Of a DNA stretch of 64,000 bases, positions 8,933-17,401 are shown one piece after another. The position numbers were made by a program, and so were the translations under genes. The DNA is from CAYYAQ01 sp964469555 (GTDB taxonomy: Bacteria; Planctomycetota; UBA1135; UBA2386). Positions within the stretch are counted from its first letter, which is position 1; each line of letters begins with the position of its first letter. Below the pieces are notes generated by a model, which saw only the letters and a list, made by a program, of their open reading frames with translations, ran no database searches and had not been told where the DNA came from. Location: NCBI GenBank assembly GCA_964469555.1, contig CAYYAQ010000008.1:1-64000 (forward strand). The letters run 5' to 3'.

Positions 8933-8942
8933 CCCGCACAGG

Positions 8943-10520
8943 CTACTTGTTTTTGCGAGTCGATTGCCGTTTCGGTGATTTCCCGGACGCGCGTTCGCGC
9001 TTCTGATCTTCGACCATTTTCGCGACGTCTCTGAGGAGTTGCTTGGCGTCGTAGACGATGCCGTCCTTGATGGTCCAACGCACGCCACCGACCCGTTCGA
9101 CCTCGTTGGTCTCGTCGTTGAGCTTCTCCGCGCCCGTGCCGTAGAGGACCTTCAGGTTCGCGAGTGGGTTGGCTTCGACGAGGATCATGTCGGCGAGCAT
9201 GCCCTTCCGGATCACGCCGATCTCCATCTTGTCCTTGCGGTTCTCGTAGATCGTGAGCGCACCGTTCATGGTCGCGGCTTGGATCACTTCCAGAGGATGG
9301 AATCCGGCTTCCTGCAACAGCTCGAGCTCTTCGATGTAGCCGAATCCGAAGGTCTTGTAGATGAACCCGGAGTCGGAACCGCACGCCACGCGACCGCCCA
9401 TCTTCTTGTAGTCGTTGATGAGCCGCATCCATACGCGGTAGAAGTTGCGCCACGCGATTTCGTCGTGGGTCGTCCAGTAGAACCAGTACGAACCGTGTGA
9501 TCTTCGGCTCGGCTTGTAGAAGTCCATTAGCGACGGCAGCGTGTACTTGTCGTGCCACTCCGCGGTGCGCGCACGCATGACATCGCGACCCGCGGCGTAG
9601 ATGTTCATCGTCGGATCGAACACCGTGCCGAGCTTCAGGTGCTCAGCCAGGTAGGCCTTCCACTCGGGCCCGCCAGGAGTGTGAATCTTGTTCCAGAGCC
9701 GGGCGACCTGACCGAAGCGCTTCTGCTCGTCGTTGTAGTTCATGTCGACGGGCCACGGCTGGATGACGTGATCTTTCAGGAGGGCTTCGAAGTGACCGTA
9801 GAAGTGGGTCACGGTGTCGAGGCCGGCGCGCGCCGCGTCGATCGCGTTCATCTGCGCGACGCCGCTCTGCGACAGGTGGGCGGTCGTGCCGAGACCGTGC
9901 ATGTGCGCGGTCTCGATCAGGGCCTGCATGATCTCGGGCCGATACGCGCCGAGCTTCAGGCCGTCGATGCCCTTTTGCGCCATGTCGGTCACCCACTTGC
10001 GAGCCTTCTCCGGTGTGTCGAGTGCGCTGCCGCGGGGTCGCTGGTAGTTGAAGATGCGCGGGGCGACGATCTCGTTCGCGGCGCTGCGCCGCTTCTCCCT
10101 CTCGGTCCAGTCGTGGCGTCCGAGCGGCACGCCGCGGACGGTCGTCACGCCGTGGGCGAGCCAGAGCTTGTAGACGTATTCGGCTTCGGGGGCCTTCGGC
10201 TTGCCGCCACAGTGGGCGTGCATGTCGACGAAGCCGGGCAGGAGGTACATCCCCCGCGCATCGATCGTGCGACCCTTGTCACCTGCACGGGGGGCGAACC
10301 GACCGATCGACGTGATGCGATTCTTGCGCACGGTGACGGTCACCGGTCCGCGGGGCGGTGCACCCGTGCCGTCGATCAGGATGGCGCCGCGGATGATCAG
10401 TCTGTCGTAGGGGCCGCCGCCCTCCTGGGCACCGCGATCGGGTGCGGGGGTGGTCTGTGCTGCGAGGGCGAACGACAGAGAGAGGAAAGCAGACGACAAC
10501 GCGGGGAGGGAGGTTCTCAT
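8943..10520 (-). CDS. Secreted amidohydrolase
   Basis: About 525 residues from ATG 10520; an in-frame upstream start at 10637 adds an unlikely leader, while 10520 gives a signal peptide (SAFLSLSFALAAQ). The body has the imidazolone-propionase/prolidase-type layout: an N-terminal beta part (LIIRGAILIDGTG), the metal-binding HxH as FVDMHAHCGG, later His sites in THFYGHFEAL and TAHLSQSG, the Asp in ACGSDSGF, and the closing PLEVIQAATMNGALTIYE and IRKGMLADMILV typical of the family. Such enzymes hydrolyse amide or ester bonds with one or two metal ions; the substrate cannot be read from sequence. The C-terminus is basic and lysine-rich. No operon partner is evident. Confidence 0.9.
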   Translation of the reverse strand: MRTSLPALSSAFLSLSFALAAQTTPAPDRGAQEGGGPYDRLIIRGAILIDGTGAPPRGPVTVTVRKNRITSIGRFAPRAGDKGRTIDARGMYLLPGFVDMHAHCGGKPKAPEAEYVYKLWLAHGVTTVRGVPLGRHDWTEREKRRSAANEIVAPRIFNYQRPRGSALDTPEKARKWVTDMAQKGIDGLKLGAYRPEIMQALIETAHMHGLGTTAHLSQSGVAQMNAIDAARAGLDTVTHFYGHFEALLKDHVIQPWPVDMNYNDEQKRFGQVARLWNKIHTPGGPEWKAYLAEHLKLGTVFDPTMNIYAAGRDVMRARTAEWHDKYTLPSLMDFYKPSRRSHGSYWFYWTTHDEIAWRNFYRVWMRLINDYKKMGGRVACGSDSGFIYKTFGFGYIEELELLQEAGFHPLEVIQAATMNGALTIYENRKDKMEIGVIRKGMLADMILVEANPLANLKVLYGTGAEKLNDETNEVERVGGVRWTIKDGIVYDAKQLLRDVAKMVEDQKRERASGKSPKRQSTRKNK

Positions 10521-10633
10521 CGGACGAGGGGATTCGGGCTCAAAGGGAGCGGCGATTCTAGTGGACCTGTGGGCCCGAGTCCTCGTGACGGAATCCCAAA
10601 CGCGGAATCTTCCCCGCGGGGAAGCCTCCATGC

Positions 10634-10888
10634 TCACCGGGCTGGTGTTCCCGGAGCGTGATTCAGTACGTAGTCGGTGTCTCCGCCGTAGACGAGGATC
10701 GCGCCGGGGCCGAGCTCCATGACTTTCTTCTGAGTCTCGCTGAACGACATGGTGACCGCGATGCCGTCGTTGAACCGGCGGATGTTGCCAGCGCTCAGGT
10801 TCTCGGCCTGGGTGATGCGCCCTCGGATCACCGCGACGCCAGTGCGTTCCTCGACGAACGAGCCGCTCGTTGTCGTGCAGGCATCTGA
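10634..10888 (-). CDS. Short coding-looking fragment, unrecognised
   Basis: The last 84 codons of a minus-strand frame ending at 10634 look coding (regular hydrophobic spacing, normal codon use): VAVIRGRITQAENLSAG, then MELGPGAILVYGGDTDYV. The same frame extends upstream only across the hairpin after the protease gene and into that gene, so no proper start exists. I do not recognise the family. It may be the 3' end of a gene whose front is lost. Confidence 0.3.
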   Translation of the reverse strand, partial: SDACTTTSGSFVEERTGVAVIRGRITQAENLSAGNIRRFNDGIAVTMSFSETQKKVMELGPGAILVYGGDTDYVLNHAPGTPAR

Positions 10889-10921
10889 GCGTGCAGCACG
10901 CTGGGTAGCCCCAAACGAACG

Positions 10922-10950
10922 GGCCGCCATCCCTGACCGGGACGACGGCC
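10922..10950 (-). terminator. Hairpin terminator after the subtilisin-PKD gene
   Basis: On the minus strand, 12-nt arms (GGCCGTCGTCCC and GGGATGGCGGCC) pair fully if two G-U pairs are allowed, around a 5-nt loop. It lies about 20 bases beyond the protease stop and is followed by CGTTCGTTTGG, a weak T-rich tail. Confidence 0.5.
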
Positions 10951-10971
10951 TCGTTGGTGATCGATCGTGGT

Positions 10972-13407
10972 CTAGTTCACCTTGATCTTCGCCGTCGGCC
11001 GGAACCGTACGCGTGACTTGTCCTGGACCTTCGCTTTGAAGGTCCACGACGTGGAACTGGAGGGCAGCCCCGAGAGGTTGAAGGACGCGGTGTAGCTGTT
11101 GTCACCGTTGTTGGTGAGATTCTGCCGGACCTTGTCCTTCCTCTTCTTCAGCTGCCACCACATGCTGCGGATACTGGTGTTGTCGACCTTGTCCGTCCAC
11201 ACGCGAATGTAGATCGTGTCCGAGCGCGAGAAGGTCCGGTCGTCAGTCGAGAAGTCCGCGTTCTTCGACAGGATGAACCCTTCGCCGGTGTAGCCGCCGG
11301 AAGTGACCGTGACGTAGTTCGTCTTGGTCTCTCCGTCGGCGCCGTAGGCATTTGTCACCGTGAGTGTCACGGTGTAGGAACCCACGGAGTTGTACGTGTG
11401 GCTCGGATTCTGTGCCGTCGAGGTCGAGTTGTCGCCGAAGTCCCACGACCACGACGTCGGCGTGTCGGTGGACTGGTCCGTGAAGGACACGAGCAGCGGT
11501 GCCGTCCCGGTCAGCGGCGTCCCGGAGAACGCGGCTGTGGGGGCATTCCCGGGGCTGTTGACGGAGATGTAGCCGTTCTTGACTTCCACGTCCGAGCCGT
11601 AGGCATTCGTTGCCGTCAGCGTCACGTTGTACGTGCCTGGTGTCGTGTACGTGTGACTCGGATTCTGCGCAGTCGAGGTCGAGCTGTCGCCGAAGTTCCA
11701 CGACCACGACGTCGGGGAACCCGATGACAGGTCGGAGAAGGACACAGCCAGAGGCGAGGTTCCGCTCGTTGGCGTGCCTGAGAATTCCGCGGTGGGCAAC
11801 GGCCCGCTCACGAAGATGTAGCCGTTCTTGATCTCCGTGTCGTTTCCGTTCGAGTTCGTCGCCGTGAGGGTCACGTTGTACGTGCCCGGTGTCGTGTAAG
11901 TGTGACTCGGGTTCTGGGCTGTCGAAGTCGAGTTATCGCCGAAGTTCCAGGCCCACGACGTCGGCGCTCCGCTCGACTGGTCGCTGTAGTTCACCACGAG
12001 TGGTGAGCTGCCGCTCGTCGGTGTGCCCGTGAAGTCGGCGGTGGGCGCCGAACCGCCGAGCGCGAGAACGACCGCGTTGTACGTGTTGATGCGCCCGTAG
12101 CCGAACGTGTTGTCGACGCCCGTGGAGCCGAGATCGTCGCAGGCCGACTTCAGCATCGCCTCCACTTGGTCCGGGGTGAGACTCGGGTTCGCGGACCAGA
12201 TCATCGCGCACACGCCTGCGGTCAGCGGGCAGGAGAAACTCGTGCCACTGGCGTAGACGTAGCTGCTGTTGCTGCTCGTGCTGGTTGTTGGAACGCTGAC
12301 GCCTGGCCCGACGACGTCGACGAATTGGCCGTAGGCCGAGAAAGACGCCTTCGCGTCCGTCGAGTCCGTCGCGCCGACGACGATGATGTCGTCGCTGTCT
12401 CGGTTGCCGTAGGTCAGGTCGCGGTTGTCGTTCCCTGCGGACCAGATGAGGAGTCCACCCCGCGACTTGATGTACGTCGCGGTGGTCAAGTTCGACGCGC
12501 TGTCGACGCCGCTGTAGCTGACACTCGCGACCCGGTCACCATTCTCCACGGCCGTCATCGCGGCGTGGCGTAGCACGCTCGAGGCTGCGGAGCCACTCGA
12601 TACGTTGGATACGCGGAGCATGCGGTGACCGAGGTTCCAACCGACNNNNNNNNNNTGTTCCCGCTCACGCTCAATGACGCCGGCGACGCCCTTGCCGTTG
12701 TTGCCGTTCGCGGCCGCGCAGCCGGTCGAGTTCGTGCCGTGGCTGTGGACGGGGCTGATGTTGCCGCCAGCGGATTCCCACTTCTGATCCACGGCGTTGT
12801 AGCCTTCCTTGCGGTTCGCGGCCAGATCCTCGTGAGTCGTCAGAACGCCGGTATCGCAGATGCCGACAGTCACGGCGTTGGTGCCGGTGTGCAGGCCCCA
12901 CGCGTCGCATGAACGCATGCGGTTGGCGTTGTGGTTCCACTGAAGACTGAAGTGGGTGTCGTTCGGACACCCGATCGGGTACAGGATCCAGTCGGGCTCG
13001 ACGTACTGGAAGTTGCCGGTCGCCATCAGCTTCTTGGCGACGTCGTTCTCGGTCGTCCTCGCGGGGACGTGGAAGACGTATTCGTCGACCTGTTTCACGT
13101 ACACGTGCACTCGGTATTGGGCGATGTCCGCGCGCGCCTTCGCCTGTCGGTTGCCCAACTCCTGGGGGCTGAGGCCGACCGCAGCAGTGCTCGTCGCCTG
13201 CAGAGGTCGCGCGACCAGGCGACCGGAGAATTCCTTCTCACCCTTCACGGCAACGAACTCCTGGAAGACGGGCGCGACAGGTTGGCCGTCTTCGCTCCCT
13301 CCTTGCGAGATGATCTGGGACGAGTGGTCGACGGTGGGGGTCGACCCCTGTTGGCCGCACGAGGCGACGAAAACTGCAGATAGAACGAGGGCGAGGATTC
13401 GGTTCAT
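10972..13407 (-). CDS. Subtilisin-family (S8) serine protease lipoprotein with three PKD domains; contains assembly gap
   Basis: About 811 residues as assembled. A lipoprotein signal ends in VFVASC, so Cys17 would be lipidated. Residues about 90-145 resemble an I9-type propeptide (FHVPARTTENDVAKKL). The S8 domain shows its triad in VGICDTGVLTTHED (Asp), HSHGTNSTG (His) and ASGTSFSCPLTAG (Ser). Three near-identical PKD domains follow (each with WNFGDNSTST or WDFGD and HTYTTPGTYNVTLT), then a 90-residue basic C-terminal domain. PKD domains in secreted proteases often bind polymers or act as spacers. Between His and Ser sits a run of ten Ns (12646-12655), and the residues just before it, IEREREx, do not fit the family. 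The true sequence probably joins GVAGV directly to VGWNLGHRML. Membrane-bound extracellular proteolysis is the likely role. Confidence 0.92.
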   Translation of the reverse strand: MNRILALVLSAVFVASCGQQGSTPTVDHSSQIISQGGSEDGQPVAPVFQEFVAVKGEKEFSGRLVARPLQATSTAAVGLSPQELGNRQAKARADIAQYRVHVYVKQVDEYVFHVPARTTENDVAKKLMATGNFQYVEPDWILYPIGCPNDTHFSLQWNHNANRMRSCDAWGLHTGTNAVTVGICDTGVLTTHEDLAANRKEGYNAVDQKWESAGGNISPVHSHGTNSTGCAAANGNNGKGVAGVIEREREXXXXVGWNLGHRMLRVSNVSSGSAASSVLRHAAMTAVENGDRVASVSYSGVDSASNLTTATYIKSRGGLLIWSAGNDNRDLTYGNRDSDDIIVVGATDSTDAKASFSAYGQFVDVVGPGVSVPTTSTSSNSSYVYASGTSFSCPLTAGVCAMIWSANPSLTPDQVEAMLKSACDDLGSTGVDNTFGYGRINTYNAVVLALGGSAPTADFTGTPTSGSSPLVVNYSDQSSGAPTSWAWNFGDNSTSTAQNPSHTYTTPGTYNVTLTATNSNGNDTEIKNGYIFVSGPLPTAEFSGTPTSGTSPLAVSFSDLSSGSPTSWSWNFGDSSTSTAQNPSHTYTTPGTYNVTLTATNAYGSDVEVKNGYISVNSPGNAPTAAFSGTPLTGTAPLLVSFTDQSTDTPTSWSWDFGDNSTSTAQNPSHTYNSVGSYTVTLTVTNAYGADGETKTNYVTVTSGGYTGEGFILSKNADFSTDDRTFSRSDTIYIRVWTDKVDNTSIRSMWWQLKKRKDKVRQNLTNNGDNSYTASFNLSGLPSSSTSWTFKAKVQDKSRVRFRPTAKIKVN
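11290..12045 (-). repeat. Three tandem PKD-domain coding repeats
   Basis: Three units of about 240-270 bp, similar at DNA as well as protein level, encode the PKD domains of the protease; the stretch around HTYTTPGTYNVTLTATN is almost the same in the first two. Close copies like these can expand or shrink by recombination and can confuse assembly. Confidence 0.85.
12646..12655. other. Assembly gap (10 Ns)
   Basis: Ten undetermined bases lie inside the protease gene. The flanking frame is kept, but the side before the gap on the coding strand reads a non-family stretch, so the joint length is probably not real. Confidence 0.99.
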
Positions 13408-13542
13408 GATGATGAGGGCTGACGAGTTGATTGGGACACCCGACGTTCAGGTGCGCCGGCGCGGGTTTCGGTGGGATGCGCCGGCCCCCGCGCACGATAT
13501 CGCGGCGAAGCACCGCGCGGATCGAATGATTCGATTATTTGG

Positions 13543-14178
13543 TCATCGATTGCGGGGTGGAGGTACCACGAGGTTGTAAACTGCTTCGTAGAAGTTTCGT
13601 GCGCCGCGAAAGTCCGGTGCTGTACCGAGAAAGAGCGGGGGATTCGCTTCTCGGCGCGACGAGATTCCAAAGAAAGGTCGCATGTACCACGCTCCCTGGC
13701 CACCCGTGAACAGGGACAGCACCAACCAACCGATGATGATCGACGTACTCACCGCGCGACCCAGACCGTGGTCGCGCAGCAGTGTCTGGGCCTGGCGCAC
13801 GAGCGCGATGCTCCCACAGATAGCGATGAGCACGACGTTGATTCCCTGGATCAGAGGATACTCGCCCAGATCATCGCCCGCCGGCTGCACCATGGTCATG
13901 GCGAGAAAGAAGCTCACCGGGCTCAGGCTCGCGAGCAACACGGATGTGTCGCGAAACAGAAGGACGACGAGCTTCTGCACGTCGCGGAACGAGAGCCTCG
14001 GCGCGAGAAAACGGGCGAGGACGAAGTACGCGAGCGCGCAGATCGCAGCGGTGGTCAGGATAAGGAGCGGAAATTTGATCAGGTTCCGGCTCGCGTAGAG
14101 CCAGCTGTGTCCCGACCCGATCGTGAAGCCGTAGAGTGCCGACGACAGCGTGAGGCTGATCAGCACGCGCCACATCAC
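13543..14178 (-). CDS. Multi-span membrane protein, second of a paralogous pair
   Basis: About 211 residues with five or six membrane spans and no catalytic motif. The C-terminal GGQGAWYMRPFFG followed by a soluble end is a pattern I recall from bacterial membrane proteins of unknown function that carry the uninformative label actin-binding WH2. It shares the general plan of the gene just upstream: MWRVLISLTLSSALYGF against LARLALAMLLGSVLFALPYG, then an FPLLIL / FPSLLV span. Its start (GTG 14178 or ATG 14175) overlaps the upstream stop, so translation is coupled. The two may form a heteromeric inner-membrane complex; what it moves or senses is unknown. Confidence 0.8.
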   Translation of the reverse strand: MMWRVLISLTLSSALYGFTIGSGHSWLYASRNLIKFPLLILTTAAICALAYFVLARFLAPRLSFRDVQKLVVLLFRDTSVLLASLSPVSFFLAMTMVQPAGDDLGEYPLIQGINVVLIAICGSIALVRQAQTLLRDHGLGRAVSTSIIIGWLVLSLFTGGQGAWYMRPFFGISSRREANPPLFLGTAPDFRGARNFYEAVYNLVVPPPRNR

Positions 14179-14825
14179 AAGATCTCGAGGACGGTGGCCA
14201 TGCGGTACGTGATGAAGATCAAGAGCCCCTGCCAGAACAGGAGCAGGAGGGGATTCGACCGCACCTCCCGCAGCACCTTGTCGACGAACAAGCAGCGGTT
14301 GAGTTGGCAGATGCCGGCGATGAGCGACACCGTCAGCAGGCCGATCGAGATGTGTTCGGCGGTGACGATTCCACCGTCATCCGCCATCGTCGAACGCAAG
14401 AACCACAGGATCGGAAAGAACCCGAAGCAGAAGAGCGCGGATGCCGTGGTGATGATCAGGGCGAGGGCGAGGACGAGATTTTGGGTCAGGCTGATCGCGA
14501 CGCCGAGATAGGCGCTGAACACCAGCAGCGAGGGGAAGCAGATCACCATCGAGCCGACGAACAGCGTCGCGATGTTCCAGAAACTGGATGGTGAGAGCAC
14601 GGCGCCGTACGGGAGCGCGAACAGCACGCTTCCGAGGAGCATCGCGAGCGCGAGCCGTGCGAGGTCGCGGTGTCCCGTGATGTTCGCCACGAGCCGACCG
14701 CGCTCCGCCAGCACGACTTCGAGCAATCGAAGCGGCATGGCTAGGGTCTTGTTCAGCTCCTTGCGGGAGAACGGGTTGGGGGGAGGTGACAACGGCTCGG
14801 GCGGCCCGACGATGGACTTGGTCAT
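14175..14825 (-). CDS. Multi-span membrane protein, first of a paralogous pair
   Basis: About 216 residues from ATG 14825. The first 60 are soluble with a proline-rich stretch (PPEPLSPPPNPFSRKEL), then come about five membrane spans (LALAMLLGSVLFALPYG, ATLFVGSMVICFPSLLVF, LVLALALIITTASALF, ISIGLLTVSLIAGI, LLLLFWQGLLIF). No known motif. A longer start exists at 14858 but lies inside the inverted repeat described next, so 14825 is preferred. It overlaps the downstream paralog. The function is not known; the pair looks like one membrane module under control of the upstream repeat. Confidence 0.8.
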   Translation of the reverse strand: MTKSIVGPPEPLSPPPNPFSRKELNKTLAMPLRLLEVVLAERGRLVANITGHRDLARLALAMLLGSVLFALPYGAVLSPSSFWNIATLFVGSMVICFPSLLVFSAYLGVAISLTQNLVLALALIITTASALFCFGFFPILWFLRSTMADDGGIVTAEHISIGLLTVSLIAGICQLNRCLFVDKVLREVRSNPLLLLFWQGLLIFITYRMATVLEIL

Positions 14826-14833
14826 GTTTTGAT

Positions 14834-14893
14834 GGGGTAACTTTGCAATCCCAAGCAAATACGTTGTATGCTTTGGAATGCAAAGTAAACCCC
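14834..14893. promoter_or_regulatory. Long imperfect inverted repeat in front of the membrane-protein pair
   Basis: Left arm 14840-14856 ACTTTGCAATCCCAAGC and the reverse complement of right arm 14870-14886 agree at 15 of 17 positions, across a 13-bp AT-rich spacer (AAATACGTTGTAT). Similarity continues outward to GGGG on the left and CCCC on the right. It lies just upstream of ATG 14825, where a promoter and repressor or activator site would be expected. A transposon end is less likely, as no transposase is near. Confidence 0.6.
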
Positions 14894-14999
14894 AGTCGGC
14901 GAGTGGGTCGCTCGAGGGCGTGAGTGGATCTGTGCCGACGGCGGCGAGGGACGTCTGCGATCACGCTGTGACCTCGAGCCTGCTACATTGCTGTCCCTG

Positions 15000-15243
15000 C
15001 GGCTCTCGCCTCACCCCAATACGGATGCTCTACAGCGACCTCGCCGTGGCCAACGCCAACACGGCAGTGTTCACGAAGTTCAGGGGCACGCTCGACGCCG
15101 AGGGTGTCGCCACTGCTTCGCTGAACTTGCCGGCCAATCTGCCGCTGCCCCCGGGGTTCACGTTCCACCACGCGCACGTCGTGTACGACGCATCCGGCAG
15201 GATCTACATGGCGAGCAACGCGGTGCCGCTGCGTTCGAAGTAG
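15000..15243 (+). pseudogene. Detached C-terminal tail of a secreted protein
   Basis: The frame ending at TAG 15243 reads VFTKFRGTLDAEGVATASL, then PLPPGFTFHHAHVVYDASG and MASNAVPLRSK. This is a C-terminal tail type that ends secreted proteins of this lineage, but here there is no signal peptide and no body in front. The frame can be extended to ATG 14878, but that part crosses the inverted repeat and is not protein-like. It resembles the end of the fragment at 5177-5460 (LHRAFVVYDN against FHHAHVVYDA, then TASNPVP against MASNAVP). Confidence 0.65.
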
Positions 15244-15251
15244 CGCGCGCG

Positions 15252-17126
15252 TCAGTAGAGCAGTACGCTCGCCAGGTCGGTGACGTAGGGTTGCCCCGTT
15301 GTCGGGATTACCAGCGCTTGTATGAACACTTCGATCCCGCGCAGGCCGGCGATGTCTGGCACCGCGATCGTCGTGCGCGCCGTCCCGTTGCGCGCGTCGA
15401 GCGGCAATGTGATTGGCAACAAGAGTGCGGAGTCGAGGAACACGTTGCCCAATCCATGTAGCGCGAACGGCTTTGCGACGCCGAGCGCGACGTACGTCTG
15501 ACCCGTCGCCGCCGCGGCGCTGAGGTGCAGGTCGAGCTTTGAGCCTCCGACGAACGTCCGTCGAAACTCGGGGTATTGCCACGGACTCGACAACAACGGC
15601 ACGGCGCTGAAGGCGGCGATCGATGTGCTTGTCACCGCGCGACCGCTCTCCGAGTGACTGCGGATCTCGCGGAACGTTCCGCTGAGGAGAGTGCCGTTGA
15701 TCCGACCGTGGAATGAGCCAAAGCCAAGTGCGCGGTTGCCGTCGAGGGCCAGGAAGTTCGTCCGCCAGAAGTGGAGTCGCAGTCGGCCCGAGCCGGAGAT
15801 CGGTGTCTGCAACCAGGCGTTCCGGCGGGGTTCGAACACGTGCAATCGACGCGTCTCCTCGACGGCGAGGATCGCGCTCGCGACATCGGAGTGGAGCTTG
15901 GCGCCGGCACCCGTGGCGATCTCGTGATACGAACCCGTGCGCGCGGAGAACGCACTGAACCCCGTGGTCGTCGTGACGAGCGCGCCGGTGCTGGCCAGGG
16001 CCGGAAGCGCGTTCTTCGCTCCACTCGGCAGCGGCGTCCACCGCGCGAGCGGGGCGCTGAAGATCGATCCATTCCCGGTGGAGTCCACGACCGCCGCGAC
16101 GGTTGCGCTCGATGCAGAGTTGGTCGGAGTCAAGTTCACCGTCGCGAGCTTGCCGCGCACGGCGCTGAAGGCGTGCGCCTTGTCCTGTTCGAGCATGAGC
16201 ACCAGGCTCGTCTGGATTGCGACGGTCGGCACGGTGGCCAACGTCGCCTGAGTCCAAGTTCCGGTGGGCGCCGAGTAGATCCAGAGCAGCTTGCCCTGGC
16301 GCGCGACGGCGAGCTGCTCGGTCACCTCGACGAGAGCGGGCATTCCGGTGACGAGCTTGCTGAACGATCCGCGAAGCCCGCTGAAGCCGAGATAACTGAT
16401 GCCGTCCCACCACAGGGCGGTGTCGTCGTCGATCGCGAACTTCGCCGTGCCCAGGAGCGATGTCGCCGTCTGCCATGTCTCACGCAACGCGGAGAATCCG
16501 TGAATTCGTCCCGCGGCTGTGGCGACACCAATCGTCCCGTCGACAGCGATCATCGTCGCGGTCGCGGCCATGGTCGTCGCTGTCCACTGACCTCGAAACG
16601 CGCTCATGCCGTGGAGTTGTTTGCCGTCGGCGATGATCGCGACGTGTCGTTGCACCGCAACTTTCGCGGATCCGCTGATCGTTCGCCTGGTCCACTTCCC
16701 GATGAAGCCGGAGAACGCCCACAGATCCGTGCCGTCGGCGACGACAGCGATGGAGTCGTTGCCCTGCGTCGATGGGTTGACCAGTTTCCCCGTCGCGCTC
16801 ACCGTGATGCTGGCGAACCGACCTGAGTACGAGGCGAATGCCGTAAAGCGAGTGCCGTCGCGGATGATGAGCAGGTCGTTGGCGATGCGGAGTGTCGCGC
16901 CCCCCGAGATGGTGGTGCTGCGCCAGGATCGGGTGAGCGCGGAATAGGCGTGCACTGTTCCCCCGTCCCTGTAGGCGAGGATCTTGCCGCGCTGCACGAT
17001 TCCGGACATCTGCACGCCGCCAGTGACGGGCAGTACCGTCCACGGGGACGGGGACTGCGCACCGAGGTGAACCGCCAGGATCAGCGGGGTGAGTGGCGCA
17101 GCGAGCGAGGTGAATCGAGCCAGCAT
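15252..17126 (-). CDS. Secreted repeat protein, probable beta-propeller, function unknown
   Basis: A 624-residue protein with a signal peptide (LTPLILAVHLGAQ). From about residue 55 to 500 it consists of some twelve to thirteen loosely repeated units of 35-42 residues, each with a core like AFSGFIGKWT, GMSAFRGQWT, GFSALRETW, GFSGLRGSF or AFSARTGSY, and alternating short beta strands. The spacing suits a multi-blade propeller or beta-solenoid. I do not recognise the family. The last 90 residues (LGVAKPFALHGLGN to DLASVLLY) resemble the C-terminal module that also ends the hydrolase, the anchor-B protein and the CotH protein in this window. It converges on the tail fragment at 15243. Confidence 0.82.
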   Translation of the reverse strand: MLARFTSLAAPLTPLILAVHLGAQSPSPWTVLPVTGGVQMSGIVQRGKILAYRDGGTVHAYSALTRSWRSTTISGGATLRIANDLLIIRDGTRFTAFASYSGRFASITVSATGKLVNPSTQGNDSIAVVADGTDLWAFSGFIGKWTRRTISGSAKVAVQRHVAIIADGKQLHGMSAFRGQWTATTMAATATMIAVDGTIGVATAAGRIHGFSALRETWQTATSLLGTAKFAIDDDTALWWDGISYLGFSGLRGSFSKLVTGMPALVEVTEQLAVARQGKLLWIYSAPTGTWTQATLATVPTVAIQTSLVLMLEQDKAHAFSAVRGKLATVNLTPTNSASSATVAAVVDSTGNGSIFSAPLARWTPLPSGAKNALPALASTGALVTTTTGFSAFSARTGSYHEIATGAGAKLHSDVASAILAVEETRRLHVFEPRRNAWLQTPISGSGRLRLHFWRTNFLALDGNRALGFGSFHGRINGTLLSGTFREIRSHSESGRAVTSTSIAAFSAVPLLSSPWQYPEFRRTFVGGSKLDLHLSAAAATGQTYVALGVAKPFALHGLGNVFLDSALLLPITLPLDARNGTARTTIAVPDIAGLRGIEVFIQALVIPTTGQPYVTDLASVLLY

Positions 17127-17401
17127 TGGGGCTCAGGAGTATAGCTGAGGCCCTCGAAGGACGCCGCAGACGATCGCGATCGATGTACCCGGCTCGTAGA
17201 TTGGTGCGATTCGAACCGGATGCGTGAGAATCGTTGCGCCCTCTCGAACGGTGTCGGGAAGCGATGTGTCGGGCGGACGGGGGCCGGTACAAGCCTCACC
17301 ATGGAGTTTGTCCAGAGCGTGGTTCTGGGGTTTGTGCCCGGCGCGATCTGGTTGTGGGTTTGAGTGGATAGGATGACGCGCCCTCCTACCCACCTCTATT
17401 G
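17127..17401. other. Intergenic region between divergent genes
   Basis: These 275 bases separate the starts of the repeat-protein gene (minus) and the DUF1080 gene (plus), so both promoters must lie here. I see no convincing gene, strong -10/-35 pair or repeat in it. Confidence 0.5.

Noticed and set aside
10636..10637. GTG/ATG-type start at 10637 for the amidohydrolase
   Set aside because: The extra 39 residues are Arg-rich and hide the signal peptide; ATG 10520 starts directly at it.
11290..12045. Regular repeats as a possible CRISPR array
   Set aside because: The units are about 250 bp long, in frame and encode PKD domains.
14834..14893. Inverted repeat as the ends of a mobile element
   Set aside because: The arms are only 13 bp apart, with no transposase or target duplication; an operator fits better.
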